Shown here in pieces: positions 57,201 through 61,282 of a stretch of DNA of 64,000 bases. This DNA is from Rhea pennata. Lineage: Eukaryota > Chordata > Aves > Rheiformes > Rheidae. The position numbers were made by a program, and so were the translations under genes. Below the pieces are notes generated by a model that had not been told where the DNA came from, did not search any database, and was given only the letters and a program-made list of their open reading frames with translations. The stretch is taken from contig NC_084682.1 of assembly GCF_028389875.1 (NCBI RefSeq), positions 8,690,001-8,754,000 of the forward strand, in the 5' to 3' direction. Position 1 is the first letter of the stretch, and the number at the start of each line of letters is the position of its first letter.

Positions 57201-60200
57201 AAACAGCCACTAAACATTTTTGTCTAAAGACATACTGATTTTTCTAGATTATGGTAAAGTACTGCCATTGAAACACTAAGCCCTGCATCTATAATACAGG
57301 TCAAAAAGCTCAGCTACGGAACAAGGATATGTGTCAGCATGAAAGAGGCATGTATCTTACAGCTGAATACTTTTCTTGGTGGTTAGGCTTTTAAACTTTC
57401 TGCAAAGATCAGTATGACTTATGTTTTCAAATCAATTCATCTGTCACTCAGTAACTCACAGCTTTTTTCAGTTATACCCTAGTGGCTGCAAGACCGAAGG
57501 ACTAACAATCCTGAAACTCAGCTGGGTATTACAGTGTCACTCACCGTATCCAGTGTGAGCGAGCACTCCCATCTGACTGCCAAAAGGATGTCGTTTCTCC
57601 ATTTGTCATCTTGTCGATATCAGCAGAGTTGGATGAGGTTTCTATGTGAGTATAGCACTTTGTGACAGATTTCAGTTTGTCCGACTCTTGATTACCATTC
57701 AAGTCACTAGGGTATTCTGTAAAGGTAAAGAAAAGACATCACTCATAATATTCTTTTTCATTTGCTTGTTTTTAAGAATTGCTATACCTTACTAATAATT
57801 AAGTATCTCACAGAAACGAGCTTGTTGGTATAGAACGTAACTCCTGTAAAATTTCACAAAGCACTTCCTATACAAAATAGGAGATAGCAAAGTTTCATTT
57901 TAAATGAAGTCATGGTACTCTTAATCTACCACCTGTAGTATGAAAATACTCATTTTGCCTGGAGCTTGATAGCCTTTTCTTACTAGCCTCAACAACGCTT
58001 TACTGGCATTATGCCAACATAACAACAGATGAGAGGAAAAATTAAAGAAGAAGAAAACCTCAATCTTAGCTATTCTACGAAAGGGAAAAGTAGACTGTTT
58101 CCCAAATAACTGATTTCTATGTGGAAAAGAGAATAAAAGTGCAGGGCTCTGAAAATATCATAAAGTCAAGCTGTGAACTCAAGGAACACTCCCTTAAGGC
58201 TGTCAAGAGTAATTACCACCAGGACAGTCTCATCTGGAATGTAATAAAAGATTCATGACCTCCTCCACAAAAATAAGAAGTGTATTTTTTTCTACTGAGA
58301 AAGTCAACTTCAGGAAATAGTCGCCTTTACATAGAATCATAGAATCGATAGGGTTGGAAGGGACCTCCGGAGATCATCTAGTCCAACTGCCCTGCTCAGC
58401 AGGGTCACTTAGAGCACGTTAGTCAGGGTTGTATCCAGGCGGGCCTTGAAGATCTCCAGAGAAGGAGACTCCACAACCTCTCTAGGCAACCGGTGCCAGT
58501 GCTCCGTCACTCTCACAGTGAAGAAATTCCCCCTCACGTTCAGGCAGAACTTCCTGTGCTTCAATTTCTGCCCATTGCCTCTTCTCCTGTCACACGGGAC
58601 AACTGAAAAGAGTTTGTCCCTGTCCCCTTGACAATCTCCCTTCAGGTACTTGTACACATTGATCAGATCCCCCCTCAGTCTTCTCTCCCCCAGGCTAAAC
58701 AGGCCCAGCTCTCACAGCCATTCCTCACAGGGCAGGTGCTCCAGCCCTCTGATCATCTTCGTAGCCCTACGCTGCACTCGCTCCAGTAGCTCCATGTTTC
58801 TCCTGTACTGGGGAGCCCAGAACTGGATGCAGTACTCGAGATGAGGCCTCACCAGGGCTGAGGAGAGGGGCAGGATCACCTCCCTCAGCCTGCTGGCAAC
58901 ACTCTGCCTGATGCACCCGGGATACCATTGGCCTTCCTGGCCACAAGGGCACATTTCTGGCTCATGGTCAACCTGTCGCCCACCAGCACTCCAAGGTTTT
59001 TCTCTACAGAGCTGCTCTCTAGAAGGTCAGCCCCCAGCTTGCACTGGTGCCTAGGGTTATTTCTCCCTAGGTGCAGGACTCTGCACTTGCCCTTGCTGAA
59101 CCTCAGGAGGTTCCTCTCCGCCCAGCTCTCCAGCTTGCCCAGGTCTCTCTGAATGGCAGCACAGCCCTCAGGTGTGTCAGCCACTCCTCCCAGCTTGGGA
59201 TCATCAGCAAACTTGCTGAGGAGGCACTCTGTCCCCTCATCCAGGTCATTGACGAAAAAGTTGAACAGGATGGGACCCAGTACTGAGCCCTGGGGGACGC
59301 CACTAGCCACGGGCCTCCAACTAGACTCCATGCCACTGATGACGACCCTCTGAGCTCTGCCTTTCCGCCAGTTCTCAATCCACCTCACTGTCCACTCGTC
59401 TAACCCACACTTCCTGAGCTTCTCTAGGAGGATGTTATGGGAGACAGTGTCAAAAGCCTTGCTGAAGTCAAGGTACACAACATCCATTGCTCTGCCCTCG
59501 TCTACCCAGCCAGGTAGTCCATCATAGAAGGCTATCAGGTTGGTTAAGCAGGATTTCCCCTTGCTGAATCCATGCTGGCTACTCCTGATCACAAAGGAGA
59601 AAAAATACATGGAAGGTATTTTTCCAGTAACTGGTAAAAAATGTTTGACTGAACAGAAAACATCACAAATTAGTAATCATCATTCTGAAATAGGTCTGGA
59701 GAAAGCAAAAACATCCAAGAGTGCTACTCAGAATGCTGGACAGTGAGGAAATCAGTTTATTTGACTCAAAAAAAAAAGTCAGAAGCACACAGATCAACGT
59801 AATGAAAAGGCAAGCCTGTTAAAGATAAAATAAAAAGTTTTTTTTTTTTTACTGTTATATCTGTAATGTCTTCTTCAAGTATAGTTACACTATTCATCCT
59901 ACAAAACAAACAAACTCACCCAAATCACAACAATTTCACATACCTCTCTCTTTTAGCAGAAGTCGATCTAAAGAATCCTTCAATACAGAAGACCGCATAG
60001 TACAGATATTGTTGAAGTACTCCAGCACTGGATACGGTATAGCAGTACTAGAAATGCGATTGCGGTGCAAGAATCTCAGTATCATCGAAGCATGAAGACC
60101 AAGGCGCTCTTTTGATTCGGAAAATATGTCAATAAAACCTAGAAACAGACATTATTTCTACCTTTGTTGCAACATTGGACAGAACTTTGAGCAATTAAGT

Positions 60201-61282
60201 CATCATTTTTCCTTTCTACATCTTATTGCTAGGTAAATTTGAATTAAGCATGGGAGCCAATACTGGAACTACATTCCGGATGAAGTAGCTCAAGTTTACA
60301 ACATTTAGAATGGGATCATGAAAGGTGAAAGAAAAACATGTTATTAGTCACTTGAAATGTCTGAAAGAGTTCAAAACAGTCACCAAAAATCTTAGTTCTT
60401 AAGCTTATTTTGCTGCCTCAAAAGGCCCAATTTCTTGTTGTTTTTTATTTTAATATCTAGATGAAATAGATACTGCTTGGTTGAAGAGCTGATGTACCCA
60501 CACTATTCACCTTGGGCTACGCTGGCATCTCACTGTGGCATTTTAGATTATTCCCAAAGAGGTACCTAAAGCTTTACACTGACTATGTAAAAAATTAAAG
60601 CTTCTTAGCAGTAGTACTCTGAATCACAGTGAAATTAGGCATGTAGAGTACCCTGCGAGTTCTCTCATCTGATTTTTCTATTAGTCAATTCTAAAACTTC
60701 TTGTCAATTCCTCCCAGGCAAACCTACCTTAGCCACTTATCGTTAAATTTTGTAAATCGGAAACAGAGTTTAGAACTTATATGCCACAGTTATATAAACT
60801 GTGAAACATGTTTTAGCAGGATTTAAGTTAGAAAACAATATAATACTAAGTACACAACTCATCATCTGAAACAGACTCAGAGGAGGATTCTTCCAGTTAT
60901 CACATATAAGATCGCTACTGAATTAGTTAAGACACCAACATTTTGCAAGAAGCTCTCCATTCACAGAGAGAAGAAAGTAATGCTTACTTATGAAAGCAAG
61001 TCAGTTGGCTCCTAATTACGGGAAATCTTTAACTTGCAACAACTTCACTTGTTTGACAACAGGGAAGTGAGAATGACTTGGACTACAGCTGTGAGAAGAT
61101 TAGGGAAAACAAAAGCTTTGTCACTCTGTTCTCATACCTGGAACTAGTGAACAAGCTTGCAGTTGCCTGATTACATGACTAAGCTCCCCTTGAAGATTAG
61201 CTCCACTACAGTTCTTGAGAGCCTCCAGCATATTCTCCACGTCTACAGTGCCATCTCCTTCAACATCAAATTGTGCAAAAGC
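6161..61282 (-). CDS. ZZEF1: ZZEF1, zinc finger ZZ-type and EF-hand domain protein (all exons but the first)
   Basis: Very large multidomain protein. The human protein is about 2,960 residues; human ZZ fingers are reported to bind histone H3 tails and SUMO, but its cellular role is poorly known. Seen here: 55 exons whose GT-AG borders and phases all agree, giving 2,929 codons and a stop. Domain order is EF-hand, DOC, CUB-like, two ZZ fingers, second CUB-like, which is the ZZEF1 layout. The start codon and the N-terminal ~110 residues must be on an exon beyond 64000. The total would then be somewhat longer than the human protein, so one exon may be alternative or one border may be off. I see no frameshift or premature stop, so the gene looks functional. 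Another gene family is unlikely, because no other common protein pairs an EF-hand with DOC and twin ZZ fingers. Confidence 0.95.
6281..6418. repeat. 138-bp duplicated segment, copy 1 (intron 55)
   Basis: Matches 7675-7812 in direct orientation with about 11 differences in 138 positions, nearly all transitions. It lies 45 nt upstream of the acceptor of exon 56 in transcript sense. Confidence 0.9.
6919..6990 (-). CDS. ZZEF1: ZZEF1 exon 55
   Basis: Short exon of exactly 24 codons, residues r2882-r2905, phase 0 to 0: [20 protein letters not shown] then CTAQ. Acceptor tggctgcag, donor gtaataa. Confidence 0.92.
7490..7640 (-). CDS. ZZEF1: ZZEF1 exon 54
   Basis: Residues r2831-r2881, phase 2 to 0: [39 protein letters not shown] and TENRVT. 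Found by requiring a phase 2 to 0 exon between 53 and 55. Acceptor cctttttcag, donor gtaagca. One copy of a 138-bp duplication ends 34 nt upstream of this acceptor. Confidence 0.92.
7675..7812. repeat. 138-bp duplicated segment, copy 2 (intron 53)
   Basis: Direct repeat of 6281-6418 at about 92% identity, no indels seen. It ends 34 nt upstream of the acceptor of exon 54 in transcript sense. Confidence 0.9.
8201..8249. repeat. Compound inverted repeat in intron 53
   Basis: Outer arms taatctggtaa (8201-8211) and ttaccagatta (8239-8249) are perfect complements. An inner perfect 10-bp stem pairs 8203-8212 with 8217-8226 around a 4-base loop. Cause and function unknown. Confidence 0.8.
9190..9355 (-). 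CDS. ZZEF1: ZZEF1 exon 53
   Basis: Residues r2776-r2830, phase 1 to 2: [40 protein letters not shown] and [12 protein letters not shown]. Donor gtaaatg. Confidence 0.93.
10104..10202 (-). CDS. ZZEF1: ZZEF1 exon 52: second CUB-like domain, end
   Basis: Residues r2743-r2775, phase 1 to 1: [20 protein letters not shown] then [12 protein letters not shown]. The [12 protein letters not shown] signature mirrors [12 protein letters not shown] of exon 24. Donor gtaagca. Confidence 0.94.
12103..12271 (-). CDS. ZZEF1: ZZEF1 exon 51: second CUB-like domain, middle
   Basis: Residues r2687-r2742, phase 0 to 1: [20 protein letters not shown] then [17 protein letters not shown] and KWTDFELPG. Aligns with [16 protein letters not shown] of exon 22 and KWPK of exon 23. 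Confidence 0.94.
13308..13451 (-). CDS. ZZEF1: ZZEF1 exon 50: second CUB-like domain, start
   Basis: Residues r2639-r2686, phase 0 to 0: [19 protein letters not shown], then [15 protein letters not shown]. The last piece matches the ESxHxYxNN motif that opens the first CUB-like domain in exon 22. Donor gtgagtt. Confidence 0.93.
14180..15010 (-). mobile_element. Ancient CR1/L3-like LINE relic in intron 49
   Basis: Noncoding but still alignable by eye to the 3' kilobase of reptilian CR1. The plus strand reads ccatactagttcagaccaaa near 14200, a later tract like the 'fails to keep' CR1 segment around 14450-14600, and ttctgctctattttaaattc near 14860 followed by the gattcctagcacttgatttg segment. 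Heavily decayed with indels, so old. Its left and right limits are approximate. Confidence 0.6.
15354..15713 (-). CDS. ZZEF1: ZZEF1 exon 49
   Basis: Third longest run, 120 codons, residues r2519-r2638, phase 0 to 0: [59 protein letters not shown] and [13 protein letters not shown]. Strong coding character. Acceptor ctttttttcag, donor gtaagtg. Confidence 0.95.
15785..15800 (+). repeat. Two tandem ATTCTATG octamers
   Basis: A perfect pair of the octamer that ends avian CR1 elements, here in plus orientation. The bases before it are not clearly CR1, so this may be a strongly truncated insertion or chance. Confidence 0.35.
16095..16300 (-). mobile_element. CR1 3'-end relic in intron 48
   Basis: The plus strand reads tagaatcacagaac, then ggatggacctttggaggtca and tggtccacatcccc. 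This is the inverted 3' end of an avian CR1, with a decayed continuation. It has the same orientation as the other CR1 copies. Confidence 0.7.
16844..16979 (-). CDS. ZZEF1: ZZEF1 exon 48
   Basis: Residues r2473-r2518, phase 2 to 0: [39 protein letters not shown]. The acceptor's pyrimidine tract is a (GTTT)n repeat. Donor gtgcgta. Confidence 0.92.
16982..17011. repeat. (AAAC)n repeat and A run before exon 48
   Basis: On the transcribed strand it is GTTT repeats and T runs that end at the acceptor, so it doubles as the pyrimidine tract. Confidence 0.85.
17410..17455. repeat. A-rich tract in intron 47
   Basis: About 26 A bases followed by A-rich units with single C bases. Simple repeat; no LINE or SINE body next to it. 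Confidence 0.85.
17552..17652 (-). CDS. ZZEF1: ZZEF1 exon 47
   Basis: Residues r2440-r2472, phase 0 to 2: [19 protein letters not shown] then [11 protein letters not shown]. Acceptor ttctgatcag, donor gtatgtg. Confidence 0.91.
17973..18197 (-). CDS. ZZEF1: ZZEF1 exon 46
   Basis: Residues r2365-r2439, phase 0 to 0: [20 protein letters not shown], an acidic coiled stretch [13 protein letters not shown], then [19 protein letters not shown]. The donor gtaaatt after GAT ATT is favoured. An alternative in-frame donor (gtactt at about 18014-18019) would remove 14 residues. Confidence 0.82.
18417..18443. repeat. Poly-A tract in intron 45
   Basis: An unbroken run of about 27 A bases with no recognisable element body beside it. 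Confidence 0.85.
19024..19143 (-). CDS. ZZEF1: ZZEF1 exon 45
   Basis: Residues r2325-r2364, phase 0 to 0: [39 protein letters not shown]. The acceptor gttgatag has no ordinary pyrimidine tract. A (TG)n microsatellite begins 8 nt upstream of it and may serve instead. Confidence 0.87.
19152..19201. repeat. (AC)n microsatellite
   Basis: Interrupted AC tract. On the transcribed strand it is a TG tract directly upstream of the exon 45 acceptor. Confidence 0.9.
19354..19440 (-). mobile_element. CR1 3'-end relic in intron 44
   Basis: The plus strand has the octamer pair cacagaatcacagaat followed by gaggttggaagagccctctg and gagatta. This is the CR1 3' UTR in inverse orientation, about 85 bp long. 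Confidence 0.78.
19821..20017 (-). CDS. ZZEF1: ZZEF1 exon 44
   Basis: Residues r2259-r2324, phase 1 to 0: [40 protein letters not shown] and [15 protein letters not shown]. Acceptor ctctcttgtag, donor gtatctt. Confidence 0.92.
21287..21419 (-). CDS. ZZEF1: ZZEF1 exon 43
   Basis: Residues r2215-r2258, phase 0 to 1: [40 protein letters not shown]. The frame stays open for another 20 codons. The donor gttctgt after ACA G was chosen because exon 44 begins with two codon bases; it is a weak 5' splice site. Confidence 0.8.
21958..22132 (-). CDS. ZZEF1: ZZEF1 exon 42
   Basis: Residues r2156-r2214, phase 2 to 0: [37 protein letters not shown] and [12 protein letters not shown]. Donor gtaagtg. Confidence 0.93.
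23064..23341 (-). CDS. ZZEF1: ZZEF1 exon 41
   Basis: Residues r2064-r2155, phase 0 to 2: [58 protein letters not shown] and [12 protein letters not shown]. Armadillo-like helical content. Donor gtgcttt. Confidence 0.93.
23899..24035 (-). CDS. ZZEF1: ZZEF1 exon 40
   Basis: Residues r2018-r2063, phase 1 to 0: [39 protein letters not shown] and PFKS. The helical region resumes. Donor gttagtt is non-optimal, but phase 0 into exon 41 supports it. Confidence 0.85.
24693..24846 (-). CDS. ZZEF1: ZZEF1 exon 39
   Basis: Residues r1967-r2017, phase 0 to 1: [19 protein letters not shown], then [20 protein letters not shown] and DNVSPS. Linker continues. Donor gtaagag follows TCA A. Confidence 0.88.
25078..25147. 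repeat. C run and A-rich tract in intron 38
   Basis: A C run followed by A-rich sequence, including two long A runs. Low complexity. Confidence 0.85.
25500..25672 (-). CDS. ZZEF1: ZZEF1 exon 38
   Basis: Residues r1909-r1966, phase 1 to 0. A short helix [16 protein letters not shown], then a polar linker [20 protein letters not shown] and [13 protein letters not shown]. Probably disordered. Donor gtgagta. Confidence 0.9.
25937..25957. repeat. Poly-A tract in intron 37
   Basis: Unbroken run of about 21 A bases. Low complexity. Confidence 0.85.
26707..26969 (-). CDS. ZZEF1: ZZEF1 exon 37
   Basis: Residues r1821-r1908, phase 2 to 1. HLPTHS supplies the last zinc ligands of the second ZZ finger. 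The rest is a helical region: [39 protein letters not shown] and [16 protein letters not shown]. Donor gtgattc. Confidence 0.94.
27556..27721 (-). CDS. ZZEF1: ZZEF1 exon 36: second ZZ zinc finger
   Basis: Residues r1766-r1820, phase 1 to 2. It opens with GHEDDHEM, the histidine pair completing the first finger. Then come the second finger's CDHC, CNVC and CYGC pairs ([37 protein letters not shown]). The second finger's histidines are in exon 37. Confidence 0.96.
27936..28074 (-). CDS. ZZEF1: ZZEF1 exon 35: first ZZ zinc finger
   Basis: Residues r1720-r1765, phase 0 to 1. Three CxxC pairs of a ZZ finger are visible: CDGC, CLQC and CKTC in [20 protein letters not shown] followed by [12 protein letters not shown]. 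The matching histidine pair (H-x3-H) is in exon 36. ZZ fingers bind two zinc ions and recognise histone H3 or SUMO in relatives. Confidence 0.96.
28317..28446 (-). CDS. ZZEF1: ZZEF1 exon 34
   Basis: Residues r1676-r1719, phase 2 to 0: [20 protein letters not shown] then [19 protein letters not shown]. Charged helices that lead directly into the ZZ fingers. Donor gtgattt. Confidence 0.93.
29007..29062. repeat. Palindromic CA/TG microsatellite in intron 33
   Basis: Arms 29015-29024 and 29029-29038 (cacacacata and tatgtgtgtg) pair perfectly. They are followed by gtgtacgtacac, which is its own reverse complement. It lies about 50 nt into the intron after exon 33. Confidence 0.85.
29111..29272 (-). 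CDS. ZZEF1: ZZEF1 exon 33
   Basis: Residues r1622-r1675, phase 2 to 2: [20 protein letters not shown] then [20 protein letters not shown]. Helical. Donor gtaagtc, with a CA/TG palindromic repeat about 50 nt into the intron. Confidence 0.92.
30122..30241 (-). CDS. ZZEF1: ZZEF1 exon 32
   Basis: Residues r1582-r1621, phase 2 to 2: [20 protein letters not shown] then [18 protein letters not shown]. Donor gtacagt is a weak match. Acceptor aatttttag. Confidence 0.9.
31476..31640 (-). CDS. ZZEF1: ZZEF1 exon 31
   Basis: Residues r1527-r1581, phase 2 to 2: [36 protein letters not shown] and [13 protein letters not shown]. Helical. Donor gtaagta. Confidence 0.92.
32017..32097 (-). CDS. ZZEF1: ZZEF1 exon 30
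   Basis: Short 81-nt exon, residues r1500-r1526, phase 2 to 2, cysteine rich: [19 protein letters not shown] then CCFLSAY. Being symmetric it could be skipped without a frameshift. Acceptor gacttgcttag, donor gtaagg. Confidence 0.87.
32300..32816 (-). CDS. ZZEF1: ZZEF1 exon 29: long polar linker
   Basis: Longest exon (517 nt), residues r1328-r1499, phase 1 to 2. It starts with a hydrophobic piece [14 protein letters not shown], then a disordered Ser/Thr/Pro/Gln-rich linker including [20 protein letters not shown]. That segment has proline-directed S/T sites. It ends in the helix [20 protein letters not shown]. Linkers like this vary between species, which could explain part of the extra length over human. 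Confidence 0.94.
33376..33469 (-). CDS. ZZEF1: ZZEF1 exon 28
   Basis: Residues r1297-r1327, phase 0 to 1: [19 protein letters not shown] then [11 protein letters not shown]. Polar and probably disordered; leads into the linker of exon 29. Confidence 0.88.
34682..34761 (-). CDS. ZZEF1: ZZEF1 exon 27
   Basis: Residues r1270-r1296, phase 1 to 0: [20 protein letters not shown] then SIRIWM. Acceptor cttgttttcag, donor gtaagat. Confidence 0.9.
36203..36322. repeat. Exact 60-bp tandem duplication at the exon 26 donor
   Basis: Two perfect copies, 36203-36262 and 36263-36322. The copy nearest the exon holds the last 5 nt of exon 26 and its donor. The other copy places a second identical donor 60 nt into the intron. 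Confidence 0.97.
36318..36654 (-). CDS. ZZEF1: ZZEF1 exon 26
   Basis: Second longest internal run, residues r1158-r1269, phase 0 to 1: [40 protein letters not shown] and [13 protein letters not shown]. The 3' border is set by the phase of exon 27: only the donor gtgtaag after CAG TTT A fits, although gtaagg two bases on is the better match to consensus. The last 5 nt (36318-36322) lie inside a 60-bp tandem duplication. Confidence 0.87.
36947..37095 (-). CDS. ZZEF1: ZZEF1 exon 25
   Basis: Residues r1108-r1157, phase 1 to 0: [34 protein letters not shown] and [10 protein letters not shown] linker with a conserved-looking basic tail. Acceptor tttcttgcag, donor gtatttaa. Confidence 0.91.
38421..38622 (-). 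CDS. ZZEF1: ZZEF1 exon 24: first CUB-like domain, end
   Basis: Residues r1041-r1107, phase 0 to 1. It has the closing signature [19 protein letters not shown], then a helical stretch [19 protein letters not shown]. The SDxSNxEWGYKFxV signature also occurs in large HERC/HECTD-type ubiquitin ligases. Confidence 0.95.
39252..39333 (-). CDS. ZZEF1: ZZEF1 exon 23: first CUB-like domain, middle
   Basis: Residues r1013-r1040, phase 2 to 0: [19 protein letters not shown] then KWPK. The YDYLEF strand is the counterpart of the CDYLxI strand of CUB domains. Donor gtgagca. Confidence 0.92.
39956..40122 (-). CDS. ZZEF1: ZZEF1 exon 22: first CUB-like domain, start
   Basis: Residues r958-r1012, phase 0 to 2. 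The domain begins at [18 protein letters not shown] and runs into the strand [16 protein letters not shown]. This pattern of ESxHxYxNN and FDxxCxTE recurs in exons 50-51. Confidence 0.94.
41063..41173 (-). CDS. ZZEF1: ZZEF1 exon 21
   Basis: Residues r921-r957, phase 0 to 0: [20 protein letters not shown] then [14 protein letters not shown]. Ends the helical block before the first CUB-like domain. Donor gtaacta. Confidence 0.91.
41264..41385 (-). CDS. ZZEF1: ZZEF1 exon 20
   Basis: Residues r880-r920, phase 1 to 0: [19 protein letters not shown] then [14 protein letters not shown]. Intron 20 to the next exon is only 90 nt, the shortest in the gene. Confidence 0.92.
42322..42481 (-). CDS. ZZEF1: ZZEF1 exon 19
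   Basis: Residues r827-r879, phase 0 to 1: [38 protein letters not shown] and [11 protein letters not shown]. Helical. Donor gtaagtg follows AAC T. Confidence 0.92.
43065..43179 (-). CDS. ZZEF1: ZZEF1 exon 18
   Basis: Residues r788-r826, phase 2 to 0: [19 protein letters not shown] then [18 protein letters not shown]. Amphipathic helices. Donor gtagttg is weaker than its neighbours. Confidence 0.9.
43635..43705 (-). CDS. ZZEF1: ZZEF1 exon 17
   Basis: Short 71-nt exon, residues r764-r787, phase 0 to 2: [19 protein letters not shown] then CTHF. The acceptor is a T-rich tract ending tttttag; donor gtaagg. Confidence 0.88.
44290..44349. repeat. (TA)n / (AC)n microsatellite in intron 16
   Basis: Alternating TA units followed by an AC tract. 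Probably length-variable. Confidence 0.88.
44809..44942 (-). CDS. ZZEF1: ZZEF1 exon 16
   Basis: Residues r720-r764, phase 1 to 0. It reads [18 protein letters not shown] and [14 protein letters not shown]. The acceptor is ccctgagcag; an in-frame alternative one codon upstream (gag then CAG) would add one residue, as at NAGNAG sites. Donor gtaaaca. Confidence 0.87.
45755..45924 (-). CDS. ZZEF1: ZZEF1 exon 15
   Basis: Residues r663-r719, phase 2 to 1. A helix [19 protein letters not shown] is followed by a polar linker [16 protein letters not shown] and the helix [11 protein letters not shown]. Acceptor ttttcttatag, donor gtatttt. Confidence 0.92.
46242..46342 (-). CDS. ZZEF1: ZZEF1 exon 14
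   Basis: Residues r630-r662, phase 0 to 2: [20 protein letters not shown] then [13 protein letters not shown]. Donor gtaagtc follows CAA AA. Confidence 0.91.
46975..47190 (-). CDS. ZZEF1: ZZEF1 exon 13
   Basis: Residues r558-r629, phase 0 to 0. It reads [20 protein letters not shown] and [16 protein letters not shown] cysteine pair CLQC follows, then a helix ending [11 protein letters not shown]. Acceptor ccttctag, donor gtattct. Confidence 0.93.
48368..48479 (-). CDS. ZZEF1: ZZEF1 exon 12: acidic segment
   Basis: Residues r520-r557, phase 2 to 0. Strikingly acidic: [20 protein letters not shown] followed by [10 protein letters not shown]. Probably a solvent-exposed loop. Acceptor is a short atacatag; donor gtaagaa. 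Confidence 0.9.
48998..49146 (-). CDS. ZZEF1: ZZEF1 exon 11
   Basis: Residues r471-r519, phase 0 to 2. It reads [18 protein letters not shown], then a charged segment [20 protein letters not shown]. Acceptor gttcttttag, donor gtatatg. Confidence 0.92.
50123..50214 (-). CDS. ZZEF1: ZZEF1 exon 10
   Basis: Residues r440-r470, phase 1 to 0: [20 protein letters not shown] then [10 protein letters not shown]. Alternating hydrophobic strands. Donor gtatgta. Confidence 0.9.
51124..51222 (-). CDS. ZZEF1: ZZEF1 exon 9
   Basis: Residues r407-r439, phase 1 to 1. It reads [18 protein letters not shown] and ends [10 protein letters not shown]. The strand-rich pattern suggests the start of a second beta domain that continues in exons 10 and 11. 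Confidence 0.9.
52254..52432 (-). CDS. ZZEF1: ZZEF1 exon 8
   Basis: Residues r347-r406, phase 2 to 1. A helical repeat-like stretch: [19 protein letters not shown] then [19 protein letters not shown]. Acceptor tttctccctag, donor gtaaatg. No named domain. Confidence 0.92.
53373..53489 (-). CDS. ZZEF1: ZZEF1 exon 7
   Basis: Residues r308-r346, phase 2 to 2. It reads [18 protein letters not shown] and ends [11 protein letters not shown]. Borders are tttttactag and gtgagat. No named domain. Confidence 0.9.
55490..55700 (-). CDS. ZZEF1: ZZEF1 exon 6: end of DOC domain
   Basis: Residues r238-r307, phase 1 to 2. It closes the DOC domain with [20 protein letters not shown] and LRAVGYQRV, then a helical segment [17 protein letters not shown]. 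Acceptor tttttgacag, donor gtaagta. Confidence 0.94.
56736..56935 (-). CDS. ZZEF1: ZZEF1 exon 5: DOC domain core
   Basis: Residues r171-r237, phase 2 to 1. It continues the jelly-roll of the DOC domain with [30 protein letters not shown] and the strand [14 protein letters not shown]. Donor gtgagtc follows ATG T. Reading past it gives a stop within about 20 codons. Confidence 0.94.
57545..57716 (-). CDS. ZZEF1: ZZEF1 exon 4: start of DOC domain
   Basis: Residues r114-r170, phase 1 to 2. After an acidic lead-in it carries the start of the APC10/DOC fold: [17 protein letters not shown], then the hallmark [14 protein letters not shown]. In APC10 the corresponding strand ends with a tryptophan and serine-rich ligand loop. 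Donor gtgagtg. Confidence 0.95.
58330..59590 (-). mobile_element. CR1 LINE, 5'-truncated, in intron 3
   Basis: Minus-strand element carrying the C-terminal half of the CR1 reverse transcriptase. Motifs in order are [48 protein letters not shown] and the catalytic box FADD. A one-base frameshift near 58920 is followed by [19 protein letters not shown], then an in-frame TGA near 58712 within EEWL, then [20 protein letters not shown] and [20 protein letters not shown]. The 3' end is two copies of ATTCTATG at 58330-58345. It is inactive and transcribed in sense with ZZEF1. Confidence 0.93.
59944..60138 (-). CDS. ZZEF1: ZZEF1 exon 3
   Basis: Residues r49-r113, phase 1 to 1. It reads [19 protein letters not shown] and on to [16 protein letters not shown]. 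This is a helical stretch between the EF-hand and the DOC domain. Acceptor gtttctag, donor gtatgtg. Confidence 0.92.
61138..61282 (-). CDS. ZZEF1: ZZEF1 exon 2: EF-hand
   Basis: Residues r1-r48, phase 0 in and 1 out, donor gtatgag. It encodes the EF-hand calcium loop: [18 protein letters not shown] has D, E, D-G and D at loop positions 1, 3, 5-6 and 9. Position 12 is N instead of the usual E, so calcium affinity may be low. The exiting helix reads LEALKNC. This is the first exon visible in the window. Confidence 0.93.
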
